Positions 1 through 6,224 of a stretch of DNA of 8,493 nucleotides are shown piece by piece. The stretch is from JANXLS01 sp038227045 (GTDB lineage Bacteria > Planctomycetota > SZUA-567 > H5-PLA8): the NCBI GenBank assembly GCA_038227045.1, contig JBBRQD010000179.1, positions 1 to 8,493 of the forward strand, given 5' to 3'. Position numbers and translations under genes: made by a program. Positions within the stretch are counted from its first letter, which is position 1. Each line of letters starts with the position of its first letter. The notes beneath the pieces were generated by a model. That model was not told the origin of the DNA. It did not search any database and saw only the letters and a program-made list of their open reading frames with translations.

Positions 1-39
1 AGCGCCCATCGTTTTCAGCAGAAGACATTGATCGAGTGC

Positions 40-681
40 TCACTCATGAATTGGTGTGCTGCCCCACTTGTCAAGGATCGGTATCCATCGCAGAAAGTTT
101 TCAGCCCAGCGTGGTGCAACAGGTGGAAATCGTGGCGCAATCGCATTGTTCGAACGCGGCTCGACTTTCACGTTGTACGGGGGATCGGTATTGACCAGCT
201 GAATTTTTGCGCCGTCCAGCAGGCGGTCGAGGTCCGTGGCGCTCGAGGAATCTCCGCACATCAGCCGGTGGTCACCAAGCACCCAGATGTCGCCCCGTTG
301 CGTGGTCGCAGCGTCCGGCGGCAGCGGAACCGAATCCGGATCGGTCAGTCCGGCGTTGCCACTGAAGCCTGCTCCGAGAATCTTCTCAAGTTCCTCGTTG
401 TCAAATCCCAGCAGATCGATATTGAAATTCAGGCCTTGTAGATCCTTAAGTTCCAGCGGCAACAGTTCAAAATCCCAATCCGCAATCTCGGCCGTCTTGT
501 TGTCTGCGATGCGATAGGCTTTGACCTGCGCAGGCGACAGTTCATTTGCCACGTGAACGGGCACGCGTTCGAGCCCGAGTTTGCCGGCGGCCTTCCAGCG
601 CGTATGTCCAACAATGATCACATCGTCTTTGTCAACGACGATCGGCGCGCGAAATCCGAACTCTTTGATCGACGCCGCCAC
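40..681 (-). pseudogene. Fragment of ParB-like/DNA methyltransferase fusion protein
   Basis: The product joins a ParB/sulfiredoxin-like N-terminal domain to the start of a beta-class N6-adenine/N4-cytosine DNA methyltransferase. Visible are a ParB-type GHTRWKAA motif (residues 25-32), the family's KAYRIADNKTAE segment, a GDIWVLGDHRLMCGDS segment, and methyltransferase motif IV DPPYN (residues 166-170) followed by VKVEPRSNNAIA. After residue 182 (about nt 136) the family resemblance stops and an unrelated 31-residue tail runs to the stop. The target recognition region and the SAM-binding FxGxG motif are therefore missing, so it should be inactive as a methyltransferase. The GTG at 681 is probably not the original start: family-like sequence (VDAVAASIKEFGF) extends upstream to about 690, then a stop lies at 715-717, so the usual N-terminal stretch is lost too. 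Such genes are typical of prophages and mobile regions. It points away from the pump genes. Confidence 0.75.
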
Positions 682-748
682 GGCATCGACGGCTGTCCCC
701 CTTCCCGAAATTAACTACCGAAATGCTGCATAAATACACAGAGTAAAT

Positions 749-786
749 CCCCTTTATTTTCGGCGGCTTGGTCCGTCAGTAAGGGG
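749..786 (+). promoter_or_regulatory. Possible RBS-pairing element before the ORF at 792
   Basis: CCCCTT at 749-754 is the exact complement of the Shine-Dalgarno AAGGGG at 781-786, with 26 bases between them. In a transcript that includes both, the ribosome binding site could be masked. The stem is only 6 bp with a long loop, so chance is quite possible. I see no convincing -35/-10 pair in 690-791; TAAATA at 731 is the nearest -10-like string. Confidence 0.15.
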
Positions 787-791
787 TAGCA

Positions 792-1391
792 ATGCAGCAT
801 CATGATCTTAATCCTGAGGCTTTCGAGCCTGAACAGGATCGGAAACCTATTGGAAATACACCGCCGTTGCCGGGAAGTTATGGCGATGAGCCGCGGGGTA
901 TTTTTAATGAAGCTTCAGCGGCGGCGATGCCACCGGATGGGCCGGTGCAGGATGAACAAGCGCTCCACACGTTGCTCGACGAATCCAGCGGTGAAAGTTA
1001 CCGGCTCAAAGACGCCCAACGCCGTCGCCAGGCAAACGGTGGCGACGAGCCTAAAAAATCCGAAACCAATTTGTCGCCTCACAGATTGGAATATACATTC
1101 GAGCAGGATACAGTACTTTGGGCAAAGTGCTACGTTTTTCGACCGCCCACCGCTCCAGTTTTCGACCGCCGTTTATACGTGATTTCATGCGTTCCAGTGC
1201 CATTTGCATATGTTGTTGATTCTCTACATTGTGCATTACAATTTTCAATGCAATCCAGCGCCATCGTTGCAATTTGCAACAAGCTCTTCGCTGTCCATTT
1301 GACATTTTTCGCAAATCCTCCTCTGAAAACGATCGCCGATCATTTTCTTCCCCCGCGGCACGAGGTGTGCGCTCTTCGTGTAATCGATTGA
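792..1391 (+). CDS. Hypothetical protein; only the N-terminal half looks coding
   Basis: I do not recognise this product. The start is supported by AAGGGG (781-786) five bases before the ATG at 792. Residues 1 to about 95 are hydrophilic, rich in Asp, Glu, Pro and Gln, and probably disordered, with no signal peptide, membrane segment or known motif. From about codon 110 the character changes: the DNA becomes AT-richer, Cys and bulky hydrophobics appear (VISCVPVPFAYVVDSLHCALQF), and the frame runs through the inverted repeats and sigma-54-like promoter placed before the adaptor gene. I infer that the frame stays open there by chance, or that a once separate gene was truncated and fused to non-coding DNA. 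The stop at 1389-1391 abuts the adaptor's ribosome binding site. The whole ORF could equally be spurious. Confidence 0.35.
   Translation: MQHHDLNPEAFEPEQDRKPIGNTPPLPGSYGDEPRGIFNEASAAAMPPDGPVQDEQALHTLLDESSGESYRLKDAQRRRQANGGDEPKKSETNLSPHRLEYTFEQDTVLWAKCYVFRPPTAPVFDRRLYVISCVPVPFAYVVDSLHCALQFSMQSSAIVAICNKLFAVHLTFFANPPLKTIADHFLPPRHEVCALRVID
1136..1170 (+). repeat. 12-bp direct repeat TTTTCGACCGCC, two copies
   Basis: TTTTCGACCGCC occurs at 1136-1147 and exactly again at 1159-1170, a period of 23 bp. It lies upstream of the inverted repeats and promoter candidate of the pump operon. It could be a pair of regulator half-sites or a small duplication. Confidence 0.5.
1232..1252 (+). promoter_or_regulatory. 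Weak candidate second activator site
   Basis: TGCATT at 1232-1237 and AATGCA at 1247-1252 form an inverted repeat with a 9-base spacer. Its centre (1242) lies 31 bp, about three helical turns, upstream of the centre of the stronger repeat at 1266-1280. An alternative inverted repeat, ATTGT-N5-ACAAT at 1228-1242, overlaps it. In an AT-rich stretch such short symmetries are common, so the call rests mainly on spacing. Confidence 0.25.
1266..1280 (+). promoter_or_regulatory. Perfect inverted repeat, candidate enhancer (UAS) site
   Basis: GTTGCAATTTGCAAC consists of two perfect 7-bp arms (GTTGCAA and TTGCAAC) around a single T. Its centre at 1273 is about 85 bp upstream of the -24 element of the sigma-54-type promoter candidate and about 109 bp upstream of the expected transcription start. 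That is where NtrC-family activators normally bind. The obvious candidate protein is the NtrC-type regulator encoded at 6225-7574; the pairing is inference. Confidence 0.5.
1356..1371 (+). promoter_or_regulatory. Candidate sigma-54 (-24/-12) promoter of czcBA
   Basis: CGGCACGAGGTGTGCG matches the sigma-54 consensus TGGCACG-N4-TTGCW at 6 of 7 positions in the -24 block, keeps the invariant GG (1357-1358) and GC (1369-1370), and has the exact 10-base spacing between them. Transcription would start near 1382, leaving a leader of about 22 bases that carries the AGGGAG ribosome binding site (1391-1396). A sigma-54 activator gene in the same cluster and an inverted repeat at enhancer distance support the call. 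Confidence 0.55.
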
Positions 1392-1403
1392 GGGAGAAAA
1401 CGT

Positions 1404-2903
1404 ATGTCTGACGCAGAGATTGTGGATGACCCTGCGGCTGTTCCAGCCGATTTGGAAACGGCGCCGAAAGCCTCGCGCTTTGTGGCATGGATCGTTACCG
1501 GAATTGTTATTTTTGCCGCCGTAGCAGGCGCTTACTTTGTCTTTGGACGTGCGGAAGGCAAACCGAGCGACTCGGTTTCAACACCCAAGTCCGATTCCGA
1601 AAAGCCCGATCCGAATCTCGTTAAGATCGATGAGAAGCAACAGGGCGCGGTCAATTTGCAAACGGTGGAAGCGAAAAACTTTCAAACTGAACAGGTGTGC
1701 ACGGGAAAAATAGCATTCAACGACGATTTAACGACGCCTGTCTTTGCTGAATACACGGGACGAGTAACGAAGGTATACGTCAAACCGGGCGATGCCGTCA
1801 CAAAAGGTGTGCCGCTGTACGAGATTGACACACCGGACCTGGTGCAAGCCGAAACCGATTTGATCTCGGCGGTGGCCAATCTTCGCAAAGCTGAAAACGC
1901 GTTGAAACTCGCCGAATCCAGCAAGGACATCGCGGCGCGCAACATCGACATTTCGAATCGAAACATCGATATCTCCAAACGTAATATTGAAATCTCCAAC
2001 ATCAGCGCCGACCTGTCGAAGCTCAATCAGGAACGGCAGAAGGGTCTCGTCGACGACAAAGCCGCCGCGCAAAAAGATTACGAACAAGCTCAGCGCGACA
2101 TGCAAACCGCGTTGCGCGACACGCAGTCCGCGATGCGCGACACGGAACTGGCGCTCAAGGATCTGGAGCAGGCAAAAAAGGACCAGAAGCAGGCGGAGTC
2201 GGATATGGAAGGGGCGAAGACTGACATCGTCGCCGGAGGGCACATTATCACGGCGGTTCGCGACAGGCTCAAGGGTACGTTCGGAAAGAGCGACGAGGAA
2301 ATCGATAAGCTCATGAAAGAACGGGTCATCGACCGCATCGTCAAAGTGAAATCTCCGATCGCCGGCACGGTCACGGCGCGGAAAATCGGGCTGGGCCAGT
2401 ACATCAAACCGGACAATTCCGATCCGCTGTTTACGATAACCGACTTGTCGAGCATGTGGCTGGTGGCCGATGTGTACGAGATCGATGCGCCGAAGATTGA
2501 ATTGGGCCAGGCGGTCGAAGTCTCGCTGCTTGCATTTCCTCGCGAGGGATTCAAAGCGAAAGTCAGTTACATCGGTTCGGCCGTCAATCCCGACAGCCGC
2601 CGCGTGTCCGTGCGCTGCGAAATCGAAAATCCAAAACGCCAGCTCAAATCGGAAATGTTCGCCAGCTTCAAAATCCTGACCGGCGACCGGAAACCGTCGG
2701 TGGCGGTGGCGTCAAATGCGGTGATTCGCGACGGCGCGCAGCAGATCGTGCTGGTCGAGAAGCAGGCGAACGCATTTGAAAGGCGCGTCGTCACAACCGG
2801 AGTCGAACGCGGAGGCGCGATTCAAATTCTGGATGGTCTGAAGGCCGGTGAGCGCATTGTTGTCGATGGCGGGCTGCTGGTTTTGGCGGAAGGCAATCCC
2901 TAA
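1404..2903 (+). CDS. czcB: CzcB-like periplasmic adaptor (membrane fusion protein) of an RND metal efflux system
   Basis: This 499-residue protein would link the inner-membrane pump to an outer-membrane channel. AGGGAG seven bases before the ATG supports the start. One N-terminal membrane anchor (residues about 26-47) follows a short acidic cytoplasmic tail. The first half of the lipoyl domain (about 114-140, GRVTKVYVKPGDAVTKG) leads into a long alpha-hairpin (about 145-300). The second lipoyl half follows (about 314-345, KSPIAGTVTARKIGLGQYI), then the beta-barrel (WLVADVYE onward) and the membrane-proximal domain up to the C-terminus. The hairpin carries unusually regular heptads: NIDISNR/NIDISKR/NIEISNI (180-200), and six units beginning with Asp (232-273). 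No His-rich metal-binding extension is seen, so metal specificity cannot be read from this protein. The pump gene follows after 90 bases, presumably in the same operon. Confidence 0.9.
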   Translation: MSDAEIVDDPAAVPADLETAPKASRFVAWIVTGIVIFAAVAGAYFVFGRAEGKPSDSVSTPKSDSEKPDPNLVKIDEKQQGAVNLQTVEAKNFQTEQVCTGKIAFNDDLTTPVFAEYTGRVTKVYVKPGDAVTKGVPLYEIDTPDLVQAETDLISAVANLRKAENALKLAESSKDIAARNIDISNRNIDISKRNIEISNISADLSKLNQERQKGLVDDKAAAQKDYEQAQRDMQTALRDTQSAMRDTELALKDLEQAKKDQKQAESDMEGAKTDIVAGGHIITAVRDRLKGTFGKSDEEIDKLMKERVIDRIVKVKSPIAGTVTARKIGLGQYIKPDNSDPLFTITDLSSMWLVADVYEIDAPKIELGQAVEVSLLAFPREGFKAKVSYIGSAVNPDSRRVSVRCEIENPKRQLKSEMFASFKILTGDRKPSVAVASNAVIRDGAQQIVLVEKQANAFERRVVTTGVERGGAIQILDGLKAGERIVVDGGLLVLAEGNP

Positions 2904-2936
2904 AATTTTCAGCAAATTGCTGTCTGAGAATTCGAC

Positions 2937-2961
2937 GCTGCACCCTATTCGTGCGTGCAGC
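2937..2961 (+). promoter_or_regulatory. Hairpin between czcB and czcA
   Basis: GCTGCAC (2937-2943) and GTGCAGC (2955-2961) are perfect 7-bp arms around an 11-base loop, followed a few bases later by a T-rich run (TATTTTTA, 2967-2974). It could be a weak attenuator or RNA-processing site that sets the adaptor-to-pump ratio. The gap between stem and T-run makes it a poor intrinsic terminator. Confidence 0.3.
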
Positions 2962-2993
2962 CCAGTATTTTTATGTGCCTTTGGAATGGTGAG

Positions 2994-5900
2994 ATGCTCG
3001 ATAAAATAATCTCGTTTGCGCTGCGCCAGCCATTGTTCGTGGGGCTGCTGGCAATCTTGTTTATCGCGGGTGGGATTTACGCGTACGGTTCGCTGCCGGT
3101 CGAGGCGTATCCGGACGTGGGCGACATTCAAACCACAGTCATAACGCTGTATCCCGGGCACGCGCCCGAGGAGGTCGAACGCCAGGTGACGATCCCGCTC
3201 GAAATTGCCTTGAGCGGCCTGCCGCATTCGGTGCGCATGTTTTCGCACACACAATTCGGGCTTTCCTATCTGGTGGTCACCTTCGATGACGACGTGAACG
3301 ATTACTTCGTTCGGCAGCAGGTGCTTGAACGGCTGCAAAATGTCGACGGCCTTCCGCCAGGCGTTCAACCCAACCTGGCTCCGCTCTCCACGGCGATCGG
3401 CGAAATCTTTCGCTACACGCTGGAGAGCAAAACGAAGGACGCCACCGAACTTCGTTCGATTCAGGATTGGACCGTGTCGCGTTATTTGAAAACATGTCCG
3501 GGCGTTGCCGACATAACGACGCTGGGCGGCTTCATCAAACAATACCAGGTCAATGTAGACCAGAAAAAAATGTCCACCTACAAGGTAACGCTGCAGCAGG
3601 TGTTGACAGCGCTCAGCCGCGGCAATGCCAACGCGGGTGGAAGTTATGTCGAACAAGGCGCACAGCAATTCATTGTGCGCGGTCTGGGCACTCTCCACGA
3701 TGCCGCGGATATTGGAAACATTGTCGTCGATGCGCGCGCGGGCGCGCCGGTCCTCGTCAACGACATCGCCACGATTGGCGTCGGCGCGGTTCCACGCCAG
3801 GGGACTGTGGGCCGTGACCATGTCGATGAAGTCGTGACGGGAATCGTTCTCATGCGAAAGGGTGAGAATCCCACAGCGGTTTTGAAGGCGGTCAAGGAAA
3901 AGATACAGGCGCTGAATGCATCCGTGCTGCCCAAGGATGTGAGCATCTCGCCGTTCTATGACCGAACGTGGCTGCTCAATACGACGCTGCATACCGTCTT
4001 CAAAAATCTGATCGAAGGCGCCCTGCTTGTGGCGATCATCCTGTTCCTGTTTCTGGGGAATTTGCGCGCGGCTTCCATTGTGGCGCTGATGATCCCGCTT
4101 TCGTTGCTTGCGACGTTTATCGGCTTGCGACTCCGTGGCATCCCCGCCAATCTTCTGTCGCTGGGCGCGATGGATTTCGGGATCATCGTGGACGGCGCGG
4201 TCATCGTGGTCGAAAATATCTTCAGGCATTTAAGCGAACACAAAGGGCCCAAAACCAAAGAGAACATGCGCGAGATCATTCTCGATGCGACATCGCAGGT
4301 TGCGCGGCCCACATTCTTCTCAATGTTGATCATCATTATTGCGCACGTGCCGATTTTCACGCTACAGCGGCACGAGGGGCGCATCTTCGCGCCGATGGCC
4401 TACACGGTGATTTCCGCGCTGATCGGTTCGCTTGTTTTCTCAATCACGCTGGTGCCACTGCTGTGTTACTTTACTCTCCGCCGCGGCATTTCAGAAAAGG
4501 AAAATATCCTTGTCCGCGCCGCAAAATTCCTCTACGAACCCGTGCTGCGCCTGGCGTTGAGCATTCCTATGACGGTAGTTTTTGCGGCCGTTGTGGCGCT
4601 GGCGTTCAGCGCGGCGCTCGTTCCATATCTGGGCAGCGAGTTCCTTCCGGAATTGAACGAGGGGCAGATGTGGCTCAATATCAACTTTCCGACCAGCATT
4701 TCGCTGAGTGAAGTGGTCAAGCTGAATCGGAAAGTGCGCGACGTACTGCTCAAGTTTCAAGAAGTGGAGACTGTCGTTTCGAAGTCCGGTCGCCCGGAAG
4801 ACGGCACCGACCCGAAGATGGTCAATATGGGCGAATTCTTCGTTGGCATCAAGCCTCAGGAGCAATGGACGCGGAAAATCACAAAGGAAGATCTGCTGGA
4901 TGAGATGAACAAGGAACTGGACAAATTTCCCGGCATGGATGTCAGTTTTTCGCAGCCCATCCGCGACAACGTTCTGGAAAGCATTTCACAGATCGACGGC
5001 CAGATTGTGATCAAGGTGTTCGGGGAAAATGCAGTAACGTTGAAACAAAAATCACAGGAGATCCTCGATACGATCAAAGGAATCAAGGGTGTCGGGCGAG
5101 CCTTCATCGATCGCGGCGGCGAAGTTCCGCAGCTTCAGATCGAAATCGACCGCGCCGCCGCCGCACGCTACGGGCTCAACGTCTCGGACATACAGGACGT
5201 GATCGAAACCACGATGGGTGGCAAGCAGGGAACCGAACTCTGGGAAGGCGAAAAGAAGTTTGGCGTGGTGCTCAAACTTCCGGCTGCCGACTGCAAAGAC
5301 AAGGAGGCGATCAAGCGCATTCTCATCGACACGCCATCGGGCGCGCATATTCGCCTCGGCGAGGTGGCGTCGGTGTCGGACGACAAGAGCGGCAAAGTAA
5401 ACATCAGTCGCGAGCTGGGACTGCGCGTCGCGGCGATCGGTATTTTCATTGATGGCCGCGACATGGGCAGCCTCGTCAAGGAAATGCAGGAGAAGATTGG
5501 AAAATTGTCGATGCCCGCCGGTTATTTCGTTACGTACGGAGGAGAATTCGAAAATCAGGAGCGCGCGATGAAGCGCCTCGCCATCATTGTGCCCATCAGC
5601 ATTTTTCTGATCTTTATCCTGCTGTTCAATGCTTTTCAAACAGCTTCAAACGCGCTATTGATTCTGCTGAACGTGCCCTTCGCACTGATCGGCGGAATCG
5701 TTGCACTGTATGTCACGCACATTCCACTGAGCGTTTCGGCGGCGATCGGTTTCATTGCGCTCATGGGGCAGGCGGTGCTCAATGGCGTGGTCATGGTCAG
5801 CTACTACAATCACCTGATGAACAAGGGCATGTTCCTTTTCGAAGCCGTACTGAAAGGCAGCTTGGTCCGCCTGCGAACCGTGTTGATGACCGCGCTTCTG

Positions 5901-6128
5901 GCCATGCTTGGCCTGTTGCCGATGGCGCTTTCGCACGGCATTGGATCGGAAGTTCAAAAACCACTGGCCGTCGTCGTGATTGGCGGGCTGATGTCCGCGA
6001 CGGTGCTGACCCTGGTCGTCTTACCGGTGTTGTATTACCTGCTCGGATCAAAAGAGCGGGCGCAGCGCATCCGGGCGATGCGGCGGATGCCGATGGCTCA
6101 GAATTCGCGCATGGCTCCGCGCAGCTAG
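2994..6128 (+). CDS. czcA: CzcA-like heavy-metal efflux RND pump (HME-RND family)
   Basis: This is the proton-driven inner-membrane pump, 1044 residues from the ATG at 2994. That start gives the standard N-terminus MLDKIISFALRQPLFV; an in-frame GTG at 2955 would add 13 atypical residues. The family layout is complete: TM1 (about 9-29), first periplasmic domain, TM2-6 cluster (about 335-490), TM7, second periplasmic domain, TM8-12 (about 860-1025). TM4 contains DFGIIVDGAVIVVEN (394-408), with D394, D400 and E407 matching the proton-relay residues D402, D408 and E415 of Cupriavidus CzcA. CusA-type copper pumps have an Ala/Gly-rich version (GAMVDAAIVMIEN) here. By unaided alignment, E662 sits where CusA has a metal-binding Met. 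Both points favour divalent cations (Zn/Co/Cd/Ni class) over Cu/Ag, but the exact substrate is uncertain. It works with the upstream adaptor; no outer-membrane partner gene is in the window. Confidence 0.93.
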   Translation: MLDKIISFALRQPLFVGLLAILFIAGGIYAYGSLPVEAYPDVGDIQTTVITLYPGHAPEEVERQVTIPLEIALSGLPHSVRMFSHTQFGLSYLVVTFDDDVNDYFVRQQVLERLQNVDGLPPGVQPNLAPLSTAIGEIFRYTLESKTKDATELRSIQDWTVSRYLKTCPGVADITTLGGFIKQYQVNVDQKKMSTYKVTLQQVLTALSRGNANAGGSYVEQGAQQFIVRGLGTLHDAADIGNIVVDARAGAPVLVNDIATIGVGAVPRQGTVGRDHVDEVVTGIVLMRKGENPTAVLKAVKEKIQALNASVLPKDVSISPFYDRTWLLNTTLHTVFKNLIEGALLVAIILFLFLGNLRAASIVALMIPLSLLATFIGLRLRGIPANLLSLGAMDFGIIVDGAVIVVENIFRHLSEHKGPKTKENMREIILDATSQVARPTFFSMLIIIIAHVPIFTLQRHEGRIFAPMAYTVISALIGSLVFSITLVPLLCYFTLRRGISEKENILVRAAKFLYEPVLRLALSIPMTVVFAAVVALAFSAALVPYLGSEFLPELNEGQMWLNINFPTSISLSEVVKLNRKVRDVLLKFQEVETVVSKSGRPEDGTDPKMVNMGEFFVGIKPQEQWTRKITKEDLLDEMNKELDKFPGMDVSFSQPIRDNVLESISQIDGQIVIKVFGENAVTLKQKSQEILDTIKGIKGVGRAFIDRGGEVPQLQIEIDRAAAARYGLNVSDIQDVIETTMGGKQGTELWEGEKKFGVVLKLPAADCKDKEAIKRILIDTPSGAHIRLGEVASVSDDKSGKVNISRELGLRVAAIGIFIDGRDMGSLVKEMQEKIGKLSMPAGYFVTYGGEFENQERAMKRLAIIVPISIFLIFILLFNAFQTASNALLILLNVPFALIGGIVALYVTHIPLSVSAAIGFIALMGQAVLNGVVMVSYYNHLMNKGMFLFEAVLKGSLVRLRTVLMTALLAMLGLLPMALSHGIGSEVQKPLAVVVIGGLMSATVLTLVVLPVLYYLLGSKERAQRIRAMRRMPMAQNSRMAPRS

Positions 6129-6190
6129 ATTTCAGGAAGGCAACTTTTGGGCTGGGTCATGTTAACGATGGAACGCGCTACCGCAGAGTC

Positions 6191-6196
6191 TATACT
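6191..6196 (+). promoter_or_regulatory. Possible -10 element before the response regulator
   Basis: TATACT at 6191-6196 is a 5/6 match to TATAAT, 28 bases before the regulator's start codon, in the 96-base gap after the pump gene. The -35 region at the right spacing (ATGGAA, 6168-6173) matches only 3 of 6 positions. If used, it would give the regulator basal expression independent of the pump promoter. Confidence 0.3.
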
Positions 6197-6199
6197 ACC

Positions 6200-6216
6200 C
6201 TCCAAAAGACTTGGAG
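6200..6216 (+). promoter_or_regulatory. Small hairpin covering the regulator's ribosome binding site
   Basis: CTCCAA (6200-6205) and TTGGAG (6211-6216) pair around AAGAC. The 3' arm is the Shine-Dalgarno sequence of the response regulator, eight bases before its ATG. A read-through transcript from the pump gene would contain both arms. A transcript begun from the -10-like TATACT just upstream would start at about 6203 and lack much of the 5' arm. Confidence 0.3.
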
Positions 6217-6224
6217 ATTCGACC

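Larger units (their letters stand above)
1120..1403 (+). other. AT-rich regulatory region upstream of czcBA
   Basis: Although an ORF stays open through most of this stretch, its composition and content look regulatory rather than coding. It contains a 12-bp direct repeat (1136-1147 and 1159-1170), several short inverted repeats between 1228 and 1280, and a GG-N10-GC promoter candidate. It ends with the adaptor's Shine-Dalgarno AGGGAG at 1391-1396. No minus-strand gene is convincing here; the 145-codon antisense frame (1051-1488) runs on into the adaptor gene and has no recognisable domain. Confidence 0.5.

Noticed and set aside
1051..1488. 145-codon minus-strand open frame across the promoter region
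   Set aside because: It overlaps the start of the adaptor gene and the sigma-54-like promoter and shows no known domain. Its Gln/Met/Arg-rich look is not enough to call a gene.
2955..2993. Upstream GTG start for the pump
   Set aside because: It would add 13 residues that do not fit the standard RND N-terminus, and the GTG lies in the hairpin's right arm with no ribosome binding site.
3731..3750. Alternating GC run (possible Z-DNA or restriction-site cluster)
   Set aside because: It is within conserved pump coding sequence and is accounted for by Ala/Arg/Gly codons in a GC-rich gene.
2712..4229. 505-codon minus-strand open frame
   Set aside because: It lies antisense to the adaptor end and the pump gene, is very rich in His, Arg, Gln and Asp without any domain pattern, and is explained by codon bias of the real genes on the other strand.
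6147..6224. Upstream TTG start for the response regulator
   Set aside because: The extra 26 residues are outside the receiver fold, whereas the ATG at 6225 has a good Shine-Dalgarno sequence.
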